Of a stretch of 64,000 nt of DNA, positions 1 to 11,900 are shown piece after piece. This DNA comes from Areca catechu. Taxonomy: Eukaryota > Streptophyta > Magnoliopsida > Arecales > Arecaceae. The notes beneath the pieces were generated by a model. The model searched no databases, was not told where the DNA came from, and saw only the letters and a list, made by a program, of their open reading frames with translations. The stretch covers positions 40,651,210 through 40,715,209 of the forward strand of contig CM038047.1 of assembly GCA_021397845.1 (NCBI GenBank), in the 5' to 3' direction. The position numbers and the translations under genes are program-made. Every line of letters starts with the position of its first letter. The first letter of the stretch is position 1.

Positions 1-235
1 TTCATATTGAGAATTGACCTTTTTGATTATGATCTGCACATAGTAAAGCATGTTGAAAATTAAGAGGTTTTAAAGTTTGGATGATTAGTAAAATATGATC
101 TCATTATCATTTTAACTATTCATTTTTGCTCACTTGATGCATAGGTTAGAGACCATCAAAACACATGATTTTTGACTTTTAGACATTTTTTATGGTATAA
201 ATCGTGATCAATGGTGTGGATCTTCAATGTGGATG
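1..235. repeat. Relic of the 1-1400 fold-back repeat family (copy A)
   Basis: The stretch around 130-230 reads like 1250-1380 and like the right half of the element at 355-737. All three share a 'ttgatgcata' core followed by a purine-rich 'gagacc' block and 'tgattt'. It is a decayed dispersed non-coding repeat, cut by the window edge, and no ends or target duplication can be defined. Confidence 0.45.
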
Positions 236-308
236 CCCCATTATTATTTTTGAAATCGAAAGGAGTAAATACCCTCTTTCCTTAAGAAGCACATATTCCA
301 TATAAACA

Positions 309-309
309 C

Positions 310-349
<40 letters not shown>
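309..349. repeat. (AC)n microsatellite
   Basis: An almost uninterrupted AC dinucleotide run with one AA interruption. It lies directly outside the left arm of the fold-back element at 355-737 and mirrors the (TG)n run on the other side. Confidence 0.9.
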
Positions 350-352
<3 letters not shown>

Positions 353-354
353 GA

Positions 355-733
355 GGCAGACTTGGATAAGGTCAAGTGGATTTGGGCTCATATCCGGTCA
401 TGTCAAAATTGAATGATGGGGATCCTATATCGATGATTCAAGCTGTTGAATATGATCTGCCATATCTAAACTATTTACATATCAAAACTCATATGATTCG
501 GGAATCCCTAGCCTATGTATCAAGTGATCCAAAAATACATTTAATTTTATTTTATTTAGACCATCCAATTTTAAACTATTTGATGTATAGGCTAAGTCTC
601 CAAATCATATGATTTTTGATGTGCAAATAGTTTTGTAATAGTAGATTGCATCTAATGGCTTGGATCATCAAATTATAGAGTTTTGACCTAACCGGATTTG
701 AGTTCAAATCCATTCGAAAGAAGCCAAGTCCAC

Positions 734-737
<4 letters not shown>
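355..737. mobile_element. Fold-back/MITE-like element with ~165 bp inverted arms
   Basis: The left arm (about 355-525) and the reverse complement of the right arm (about 575-737) align through most of their length. Shared blocks include 'tggattt', 'atccggt', 'ggtcaaaa', 'aactattt' and 'catatgatt'. Translating either arm inward gives matching peptides (for example NYLHIK then HMI on both strands), which shows that the arms are diverged inverted copies and not a gene. The spacer is about 50 bp. The element sits between (AC)n and (CT)n(TA)n(TG)n tracts, as described for microsatellite-associated MITEs such as rice Micron; membership of that family is inference. Confidence 0.65.

Positions 738-818
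<81 letters not shown>
733..818. repeat. Compound (CT)n-(TA)n-(TG)n microsatellite
   Basis: Three consecutive dinucleotide runs form the outer border of the fold-back element. The reading frames crossing it are artefacts of the repeat. Confidence 0.95.
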
Positions 819-819
<1 letters not shown>

Positions 820-1094
820 ATATATGTATGTATGTATCTATATATTATGTGTGCATGAGTATATATGAATGTATATTTGTACATAAATAAATAGAGAAAA
901 GAAGAAAGCTAGAATACCATCATTAATAATTTCATTGTTAATAATTTTCTCTGTATTAGCACAAAATCAGTGAATGTTGTTTAGAATGAAAATGCACTTA
1001 ATTGCCTACAATATAAATGAAATATTTTAGAGGTTTCTTACCTCCATATTAGGTGGATAAAATGGACAACTGCAATATTTAATGAGCTAAATTA

Positions 1095-1400
1095 CATTAT
1101 AGTCCTTGTAATTGGAGAACGCAGACTGCTGGTCTTGATCTACACATGTTAAAACAGGTAAACCAAAATTCAGTTGATTTAGGTGCTTTGAAATTATAAA
1201 TCAAATCAAAATATGGTATCATACTTTTAAAATTGTCCATTTTGTGTTCTCTTGATGCATAAGTATGAGACCTCCAAAAAACTTGATTTCTAGTTTCTAG
1301 GAATTTACATGTTTTTAAATCATCATCGATGGCATGGCTTTTCATATCTACATAAATAAATATTGGAATACATGCATAGCTACATATATAAACACCCACA
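1095..1400. repeat. Relic of the fold-back repeat family (copy C)
   Basis: It shares the block order of copy A (about 130-230) and of the element at 355-737: 'ttgatgcata', then a 'gagacc' motif, then 'cttgattt'. It is diverged and has no clear termini. The short minus-strand reading frame across it is not credible as a gene. Confidence 0.4.
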
Positions 1401-4400
1401 AATCTGATAAAAGACTAGTAGCTATTAGTCCGTTTTATTTCATTAACCAAAAAATTCCATTTGTTTCATAAAAACATTGTAACATTGAAAAATTGAAGAA
1501 CGGTCAACTATCAATTAACTATTTTTGCTATCATACATGACCGGGCTAAGCACTACATCAATGACTTCTTGTTTGGTTGTGCTTAATTATTGCATGAAAA
1601 CCTATTTTACCATGATCCATTGGTTCAGTCATTTAGATTGATATTAATTCAGATATGCTTGAAGGCATTCGAAACTTGATGTTTACTGTATTTAAGACAC
1701 TAGGTTAGTAGATTTATCTAGCTCATAATTTTAAAGTCACAAATTTGGTTCTGACTCAAAGTCACTCCTACTGCCTTCGTAGAAATGCAATAAGAGTGGC
1801 ATTCTTGTTTTAATACAAAAAGGGTTTGTAGAAGAAGGTCCTATTGTTGCTAACCAATTCAAATTTCTTTCTTTCTTTTTTTGCTTGGAATTTGTAGGAA
1901 GCACACCAACAATTTTGCTCCTACTTAATTTGATGATTTGCACACCTCATCTTTTTATGCCAAATTGTTAACGCTAGTAGCATTTTTGGTGGGTCTATGT
2001 GCTTGGCATGGGAATTGTTTCCCAAGTGGATGGGCCGATTCCCACCATTTGGTAATTATTATGTAAAGCAATTTAAGCATTTTAAGTGATGTCAGATTCC
2101 TGTAAAAGAGTTAAAACAATACCTATAGGACAGGTTGGGTATCAATTTGCGCTGCTAAACATTGGCAATAGAAAGAATAGCATTTTTTTTTAAAAAAAAA
2201 AAAAATCAACCCAGTACTACCAATGCCTGTTTGTGCTGTTCATGTGCCTTCTCACATCTCCTCCCTTCCACACCCTCTCTTCTTCTTGCTACAATTTATT
2301 TCAAAAGATGTTGATGACAAAGTTGCTACCAATCAGCAGCTCTAAGCATCAAGCTCTCTCTCCCTTCCGCCCCCCCCCCCCCCCCCCCCTTACACACAAA
2401 TTGCCACACACTACACATAATAAAAAAGGCAGCCATGCTTGAGGGCTCCTTGCTTCTCATTTTAGAAGTTCTATAATATGTCTTATAGACTTTACTCCTA
2501 TCATGTACCATGTTGTGCCATCTTTGTTTTGTCAGGTTTTGCTCCATGGAGGGGGGGCAAGAGGCCTCTTTTGCTTCTATCATGTAGTTGGAAACAATTG
2601 CCTAAATGGTGTTTCATTATTGTCTTTCTCAAAAATATTAAAATTTATTTCTCCTAGTTTTAACATTCATGGATCTTACATTATCGGTTTTCTTTTATTA
2701 GTCTTGGATCTGGAATCCTGGATTTTTGTTTCAATTATGCTTCTTATACTTATTTTGGTTTGCCTTTCTTGTTCCTTTATTTTTGTTCTGTTTCTATATC
2801 TTAGTTATGTAAAAGGAATATGTTTCCAATTTGAGTTCTAATACTAGAATATGGAAGCGAATGGTGAGAGATCCTTCTAGCTCAAAGATTTCCAAACATT
2901 CATTCAGGGGGAAAAGTGGAAGTTGGCAACTAAGTTCAACCTAGCCTTCTGTTTGGCATTTTTAACAGTACAGCCTCAAAGCAAAAAATAGTTGATAAGA
3001 TTCTAGGATAAGAATGCATTTTTAGTTCTTGATTTGATAAACACAAAGCAATGATAAACAGATGAATACTTGAATTAGTCATTGGGTCCTTTATGTTTTA
3101 ATTCCTCTAGGTTCTACCATTTTCACAGTCAATGGAACAACATTTTTAAATATCTAACTGCCAAAATGGTAAGACACTAAGACTATTCCTGAAGTATCAT
3201 CATAATGTCTCTAATCTGGAGGTTGTAAAAAGCTTTTATGTTCATTAAATTCTAACTATGTTTTGGCCTGTTCCAGAGCTTGTTTGTGTGGCAAATGGTG
3301 ATTACAATAAAAGGGGCAGCAAAATATGTAGTTCAATAACATATAAAAGGTTTAAATCCTAAACAAATACTCCTGCAAATATGGCTTATTTCAGGCACAT
3401 TTACCCTTTAAAAATCACTATTTGTGTATATCCTTTCATTTTTCATTGATAGCATTAACCTATGTTTGTTTTATGTGTGAAATAACAATATTATTCTTTT
3501 ACATTAATTTTCGTTAAAAAATTTAACCTTTAATTTGTATTGGAGAGAGCTATATTTTCACATATGCGAAACAGTAATATGGTCATTTTGTATTTAAAAG
3601 CAACTGCCATGTAACACTGTCATCCAAAAACTTAACAGGAGATGCAACACTGCAAAAAAAAGGGGGTAAACTGAGGGGTATATATGCAAATATATATGCA
3701 GATAGTGATTTTTGAAGGGTAAACATGCATTAAGCCACTCTTTGCAAGGCTATGTATAGAAAGGGGTAACCAGATTGTGTTGATTTGCTAGAATATATAG
3801 ATCATGAATTCATGATAACCAAACCAATCTAAATTTAAGCTTCTTCAAAGATTACAGTGCAAGAGAGAAACCCCTCTAGAGAACTACATAAGAGGAAAAA
3901 AAGCACGAAAAGACAACCCACGTGAAGCCTAAATATGAGTATGTTTTCCCATTTGAAAACCCTGCCCCACCCAATCCTATGCCTTCCCTCTGTGGGTCCT
4001 CTACCGCAATACCACAGCTCATAATGCCCTTATGTAGAGAAGCCCAAAAGAGAGGCAAGCCAATCCATTCCCGGTATAAATTTATGATATTCATAATGTC
4101 CATCATTTAAGAAAAGCTTAAGTGGAAATGAGTGTTACTTGGATATGAGAAAAGTTGAGTTTTTTGTTGCGACTTAGAGGACACGACATGCCATGGCTGG
4201 GGTGTCCAATGTCATGGACACAGTTGGGCTAGTAGGTCACACATTTTGACCCCAAAATGTGAAAAAATGTTTTGTCCTGAGTCTCACCCAAAAAAGAAAG
4301 AAAGAAACAGAAAAAAGAAAAATCCTGAGCCTTTAGCCAATGAAGAAGGAAGAAAAGGGGAAAAACCTAAATCAAAGAAATGAGAGGAAAGAAGGTATCA

Positions 4401-4689
4401 GGATTTTGGAGGCTTACCTTACTCTTCATTATGTACCATCTGTGAGCAATCTTGTTATTATTTCTCTTATTCTCTCTCTCTCTCAAATTTTTATTCCACT
4501 AATCTGAATGAAAGGAGGGATTGGGCTGTTCAAGCACTGCTGGCCAAATAAGGGTGTGAACCCTAGAGACTGAATCTCATTGGATTCTGTTCCAGGTCAG
4601 TTCTTATTCTAATAAAGCAACAGTTTTTTTCTGCAAATTCCTATTATGCCCTTTGCGGGGCTGGTACTTGGCCAGTTGTTTCCTACTCA
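1401..4689. other. Non-coding upstream stretch
   Basis: AT-rich sequence with no exon I can recognise. It contains a ~20 bp poly-C tract near 2370-2390, an A-rich/T-rich patch near 2183-2207, and purine-rich runs near 4290-4400. The missing 5' exons of the gene at 5927-23511 could lie here or left of the window, but none was identifiable. Confidence 0.5.
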
Positions 4690-5330
4690 TAATGGGATCG
4701 AACTAGCATGTTACTATTATTGGCTGGTTTCTCCTGTTTTACCCAACTATCGAATTTGTCCCCCAACTTACTATAATTTTGTACATGATTCATAAATTTA
4801 AGATCCTTTTCATTTGAAGCTCTTGCTTTGACCTTTTGTTAGATAGATTCTAATTAGTATGTAACCATTAACCATTGATACTATATTTATTAATACAATA
4901 TGCATTCATACGTACATGCATGCATGCATATATATAAATACTGCATATGTATGTATGTCTGCATGTATGCATATATTATGGTATTAATATATATAGCAAT
5001 ACATTAATAATTCATAATGAAATTGAATTAGCATGTCACTGTTATGGCTAGCTGGTTTCTCCTATTTTACCCAGATATCAAGTTTGTCCCCAACTAAATA
5101 TAAAATTTATACACATTCATAATTTTAAGATCCTATTCATTGAAGCTCTAGCCTTCACCTTTTGTTCAATGCTTAGATTCTAATTAGTATGTAACCATTA
5201 ATAGTATATATATTAATATCATATACATGCATATACGTACATACATTCAGGTGTGGTTGCATGCATATTTATACATACTACATATGTACATATGTATGCA
5301 TGTATATGGTATTGATATATATGGTATTAA
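4690..5330. repeat. ~310 bp tandem duplication with ATGCATGT-rich ends
   Basis: Copy 1 is about 4690-5000 and copy 2 about 5015-5330. Both run in the same order through 'ggtttctcct', 'ttttaccca', 'tttaagatcc', 'ccttttgtt', 'gattctaattagtatgtaac' and end in alternating purine-pyrimidine tracts (atgcatgc, atatgtat). Divergence is moderate, so the duplication is old. Confidence 0.75.
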
Positions 5331-5926
5331 CATTTGTATATGTATGTACATATCTGGACATTCAACACTCATGTCCCCATGTCCAGGTAACACTGCTGGA
5401 CATGAATTATATTGAGGGATAAAGACTTTTTTATTTAATAAAGAATGGAGATGTATGTGCCGGTGCATGCTTGTGGGCAGATCAGCGAGCTTGAGCATGT
5501 GAAGTGTTTGCATAGTTCAAGCCTAATAACATATATGGGTTGGTATTTTTCATCAGATTTTGCATAATTTATGTTACCATTCCTTAGAATTGTGTGCTCC
5601 CAGAGATTTGTGAGGTTAATTATGAACAATATAATACTGAAAACAAATAACACTGTGATTAGTGCCACACTTTTGGCTAATTGTCTAAACTTGTTGCAGA
5701 CCTAAACAATCCTAGAGTTTTGTACTGGAAATAGTTGATTTTTTCTGCGCTACACTTTATGGGCACAACTGTCTTGGGCATCTGAAGTTAATGTTAGTAT
5801 AATATTAGGATCTGTACTTTTTGGGTTTTGGTCCTAGGTTCCTCTTAATGACTTCAAAATGTGTTTCCTTTCCTTGAAATTTTATAATGGTTGTTTAATT
5901 TGTTATTCTGTGTTCTGCTACTTCAG

Positions 5927-8900
5927 ATTCATGCAGTTGTGCTGCTCTATAATTATTACCACCGGAAGCAGTTTCGGCAACTTGAGTTTCTTGCTTTTGA
6001 ATCTTTCTGCGAAGCTGCTTCTATAGCTCAACCAACTTTGTTGACATACATAAATTATATGCATAAATATAAGGACAGATCAGGAGATCCAGACAAACAG
6101 CTGTCAATCGCAGAAAAAAAGATCATGGATGCCTGTAATATTTCTGTGGCATTAGATGCATCAAATAATGCTCCAAACATGGAGGCAAGGATTCAGGTCC
6201 CGGCGGGACGTCCTGCGAGACACCGGAACGGGGTACTATCTCATGTGTTGGGACAGGATGTCCTGTCAGCGTCCCAGCATCCCAATCAGGATATTTTGAG
6301 ACATCCCCTGTCCCGAGTGTCGGGAAGGGACGAGACGCATTGGCGTCCCGTTTCATGGAAAAACCGGGACAGCCCCATCCCACGGGATTTAAAACCTTGC
6401 ATGGAGGGTTGGCCAATTTCCAAAGTTGCTGTTTTTTTAATCAATCATACGAAAGAAAGATGCTTGCTTCAATTTGGATCCTTAACTCAAGGTGCCTGGT
6501 CATTGCTGGAACAAGAACTTGAAAAGCCTATTGATAATCAGGTAGGTGGCACCCAAATGAACAAGAATGCATCAAAAAACAAAAGGGTTGCAAGTGGGTG
6601 TTCGGATGGATCTTCTGAAAATGATTGTGTGCTTCGGCAACTTGCATTTTCTGTCCTAGAGCAAAAGAGCTGGTGACCTTAGCTTCACCTGCCACCACCT
6701 TTATCCCTTGTGTTTAGTTGTGCCTAATAGTTAAAAATCTTACTTCCTCTTATTCCATCCTCTTATTGTGTAGCTTGAGAAGTTCATGACTCATTAAATG
6801 ACAGTGGATAACCACCAGAATGCAAATAATGAAAAAGAGTGGGTTGCATATTTTCTATAATATTTATTTTCTATTGTCCAAAGAAACCAGAAAAGAAAAG
6901 GACCTGAGTGCTCTTGTAGATCATGGTTCAAATGAAGCTTTACGGTGATAGATTGGTGCTTGACTTTGTTTCATTGGAGTTGTTTCCACCAAGAATGCCA
7001 TACGGTATAGGTACTGGGACCTGTACCGATCACCGACCGGTATGATACAGTATGGTACCTACAAAGTTGGTATGGCTAGCATGCCAGTTTCACATGCATG
7101 CAAAAAAAATATTTTTTTAGTTTCTTGTGATTTCAAATCACTTTTTAGGATTTATTGAATGCTTTTAGATCCAAATAGATGTTTGTTGATACTAATTGAT
7201 GTTTGTATTATTTTAATACATCCTTGATCACATGTAAGATAAATTTGACTTCTTAGATTTCTAATTTTTAAATTATCAATACATAGATTATATATCATTG
7301 AATCTTAAAATACTCAAAATTTACAAATAAATAATAAATATATAATCACATACCGATATTTAGAATGTGGTCGAGTATCAATGTTCATAAATATTAGGAT
7401 TATTGATATATTCAGTAGGAAAATTAATAAATCTCTCTAGTCAAGAAGCATTGTAATCCTCTGTGCTCATCCTAGAAGGTATGCGTGCTAGATCGTAGGT
7501 CATCGCAGATTCCTTATTGAGGTCCTGATTCTAAAAGGTATCCTGAGATTGATGATATGATTGTGAAGGGGCCCATCCGAATATACTAGCAGCAAAATCG
7601 GATTCGTAAGATGCTTTGAGCTGCATAGGATAATAGCCATTATAAGATGATATCTTGGACGTACCATATCTATATCCATATGGATTATAAGCTATCAGTG
7701 CCTGCGGTTAAGAGAATCCAGAATACAAGAATGAGCATGATACATCCATGGATCCTACTCCACATACGAGATCATTTGTAGCTGCATCGTGTCCTAAATG
7801 ACCTTGCGAGCCCGTTACTTGTATGAAATCATATCGACATGGGTTGTACCAACTCATATGTCATGGTCTCTATTCTATGTAGTGTGCATAAACTACGACT
7901 CATCAATAAATCGAAGATCATTAGTCGACTGCGTCTCTTATCCTCAGGTCCCTCCCTGATCACTAAATCTTTGACCATCAGAAGAATCACCAGTACTAGC
8001 ATTGCTCTTCCTACTGTCTAAATTTAAGTGAATTAAGTGCTCCATCGGAGATGCAACTGCCTTTCCTTTTTCTATCTCTGGACTGTGTATTGGCTGGAGC
8101 CTTATGTGAAATGTTACTGCTTGTCCATTATTTTGTATCCACCCCATCCTCGCTAGCTACAAAACTGGCGGCGAGAAGACAATCCTGATTAATCAAACTC
8201 TAGCTCTTGCTACTGACTCATGACCCATCTAATCATGGGACCTTCATCCTCATCAAAAAAATTACTCGCAGTCAGATCGGAGTATTTCAGCTTAACTTCC
8301 TCGTGAATGCATTTGTCTCAATCTTAAATTATAGTGTATATATAAGATGTTGAGGCATTTTTATTTTAGATGGATCCTTTGCTTGGAGTGGATAAGGCTG
8401 AAAGTCGACCAATTGTGCTTACATCCACTTGATGACACCATCTGGAAGAAAATCTTGATAGCAAGATTTTTTAATTTTTTTGCAGTCCATCAAAATGCAC
8501 CCACCATTCAGCTGCAAAAGATCAAATTCATTAAAAATTTCAGATTCAATAAAATCAAAAACTAATTTGAATCTAATATTAAATTTATTAGTACCTATCA
8601 GGAATCATTTTTGATTTACTTTTGATTACTATATTTGATCCAAAAGAGTTTGTGCCTTCCTAAATTTTGTCTGAAAAAAGTTGTTATTATATGTTTATTG
8701 TTGAAGTTACAGTTACTAAAATTATTCAACAATTTTAACTTGTTCTAAATATAGCTATGATATCTGAATCATGCTCCATCTTTTATATTACATTGCATAT
8801 GGTAGATATAAGCTAATCACCCATGGCAATCCCAAGTATGAAGTATTGGAATCTCGGATTCAAATAGTAAACTATCCATAAATTTTGAGAATTAGTTAAG

Positions 8901-11900
8901 TATACTTGTACAATACAATTGAATTTAAATTTTTAAAGTGTTCTTGATTTGCTGCCTACTTGCTAGATGCAAATCTGTATCCATTTTATAGCTCCATTAT
9001 CCATCAATGATCCAGATGTACTCATTGGTATATGTTGGATTTATCTCTTGAATCTTTTTCTTGATCCTTTCCATCATGTAATAAAGAAAGCCCATCTGGG
9101 GGTATCGTTTAGAATCCATGGCCCAAAGTGCCTCATATAGAGGCTTGATAGCCTCCACTATCTTCTCGGCCATTGGTAGAATGTCTGTCGCATCATCAAG
9201 TTCACATTGCTTCCCTCAGTATTTGCCCTGGCATATCTACTTACTATTACTCTACATTGATAAACATCCGATACAACTCTACTTTCTTACCAAGAAGACT
9301 AATAAGTGCTATATAATTTGTAGCAAACTATGTAATGCCTGGTCTTAATATTTCCCTTCTTGTATAGCTTCACATCAATAATAAGATCCATGTGTGATTG
9401 TAGATGAATATGATGATATTGTGTGCTAATTTAACTATCTTTTGCATCTTACGAATCTTTCCAATATCTATCAATACAAGATCGATACAATATACAACAC
9501 AAGGGGTCCAAAAATATGCGGTCGCAACTCCATCAAAATCTTTCCTGCGGTTTTATACTTAGTCCATTATCTATAATGATCTGCATGATATTCTGCTCTC
9601 CCACCTGATCAATCACCTTCATCAATTTGAGGATGTAGCTGGCATCGTGCACCTGATTTGAAGTATCAATAGATTTATAGAAAAATATTTTTTCATTACA
9701 ATAAGTCAAGAAATTGATGATGCTTCGTCTAATAAAACCAATCCAACCATTACATATTATTGTCAATCTATACACGGGTTACTTACTCTAATAAGAGGCA
9801 ATCGATTTTTTTAGTTTATTATTGTCAAAAAGCTAATCATTGATATCCCTCGATTCTAGAAGATCTGCACCAATACTAGTAGCCTGTAAAGATACAGTCG
9901 CAAAATGATAATATAGATTATCTACTGCATGTGTTGGAATATAATTGAAGTAAAATCAGAATCCAATAGTCCGCCATATATCCTTTTTCTTATCCTTTTT
10001 AACATAGTATAACCCTCTGTTGCTTAAAATCTTTACTAAGAAATGTATATAAATCCACGTTGTGAATAGTGGCTCATGTTGGAATGTCCCTATATGACTT
10101 ATTTTTGCTGTTAAATGCTCATAACATGGATGCAATATGGTTGATGCCTCTTTTAACAGACTTTCTAAGGAGATCCTCTTAAACTGTCCCTTAGACTCCT
10201 GCAACACTTTCAGAGTCCAAGCAAGACCTCGACTCAAAAGCTGATAGTCCAAATTACTTCATATACCTGGCCACCTCCTCTAGCACCTTTACTCTTACAA
10301 GCTTACCTGAATGGCAGCCTCGATCTATACCTTCTTATTATCTAGAATATATGCTTCCTTTGACTTCATGGAGTGATAAAACGGTGGTTTTGCAGCTGGA
10401 CAGTCCACCTTTACCTTCTTTAATATTCTTTTCTATTTTGAAATTAGCAAAGTACTTCATCAATTGATGGATCTCTGGTGGATAATGTCGGTATATAGAT
10501 ATATCAAAATAGCTGCTAGTCAAGTGCTGCTTCAACTTTGTTATTTCATCATCCTTGCATTCCATATTGCACCATTTACATCTTCAATGATGTCGATTTG
10601 AGAGTATTATCCTATGCTCTCAACCAATATCATGCTCCGAATCTTTTTCCTTCTCGATGGATCCATTTCTAAAGATTGAAAAAGCACATCAGCTCAATAA
10701 TCACATAATATCAATACATTTTATTTATCTATATTTTTTAAAAATTAATTTTATATGTTAAAATTTTAAAATAAAAATATTAAATATTAAAATATTATAA
10801 AAAAATAATTTGTTTTTAAATTCGTGTAGGATCCTATCATGAATACTACATATATTTTTTTAAGATGGTGGTCATGCATGAAATGCCGCTTTTCAAAATT
10901 AGGCATAGGGCACTTTTTACATGATGCATCAAAACTTAGACAAATCGACACAAAATTTATAGTGAAAGTAGCTTACAAGTCCTAAAATCATAATCTTATT
11001 TTATAATTTTTTTAAAAAATTAATTGTATTTTTAAATTTTTTAATCTGAAAATATTTTTTAAATTTTAAAAATTATATACTTAATAAAAATTAATGATCT
11101 TAATATCATTATGTAGATAATTCATAGATGTACAACATATTCTAAAATTATGCTAAAATAAAAAATTTTGATAAAATTTTTCCTTATTTCTCATTTTCTA
11201 TGAATTAAAAAAATAGGGGAGAAGGAGAAAGAGAGAAGAGGATGGATCTATGCACCTTTAATTGATGTTTTTTTCTTAATTTTTCAGGATTTGGATCACT
11301 TGGAAAGGAGAAAATGGCCAAAAAAGAGTCCCTCTATATCTTTCTATCAAATTGAAAGCCCAAGAGGCTCTCAGTTAGAATAAAAACAATCCTCCCGACT
11401 ACACTACAGTACCCAACCCAATCCGAACTGATCCAAATTGGGCTGAACCAGCCAAAATGCATGGTGCAAGGACCGAACTATACTATTTCAGTCTAGTTCG
11501 GGTGCATTTTATATAGTCCAGGGATCCAAACCAATTTCCATGGCTGAACTATGCCAGTTCCTAATCAGTTCGGTTCGGTATGTCTCAAATTTAGTAGTTC
11601 AGGATAGTTTGGGAAACCCGAGTTTCCACTATGCTTTCAATGACTGTATAATTTGGAGGGGTTTATTTTCGGATACAATTGATATCAAATTGTCAATATT
11701 TCTTACTCTCAGTTTTTTATATCCCTTTTTAGTCTCCTTAACCATAGTTTTTTTATTTAGAATTGACATTGGCCATACAATTAGAAAATTATGCCCTCCA
11801 AACTCTAATTAACATTCACCAAACTGGTATTAGAGGAGGTATTGGCCAGCAACCGATTCAGCATGGTATGGACCGCATCATGCTGTTCCAGAGCATATCG

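Noticed and set aside
576..884. Minus-strand frame of 102 codons with Tyr/Ile and Thr/His runs
   Set aside because: It is the translation of the TA, TG and CT microsatellites.
2326..2583. Minus-strand 85-codon frame with a Gly run
   Set aside because: It crosses the poly-C tract; no homology, no splice context.
8347..8565. 72-codon plus-strand frame within hAT copy 1
   Set aside because: It is antisense to the transposase dimerisation region; the homologous frame in copy 2 is on the minus strand.
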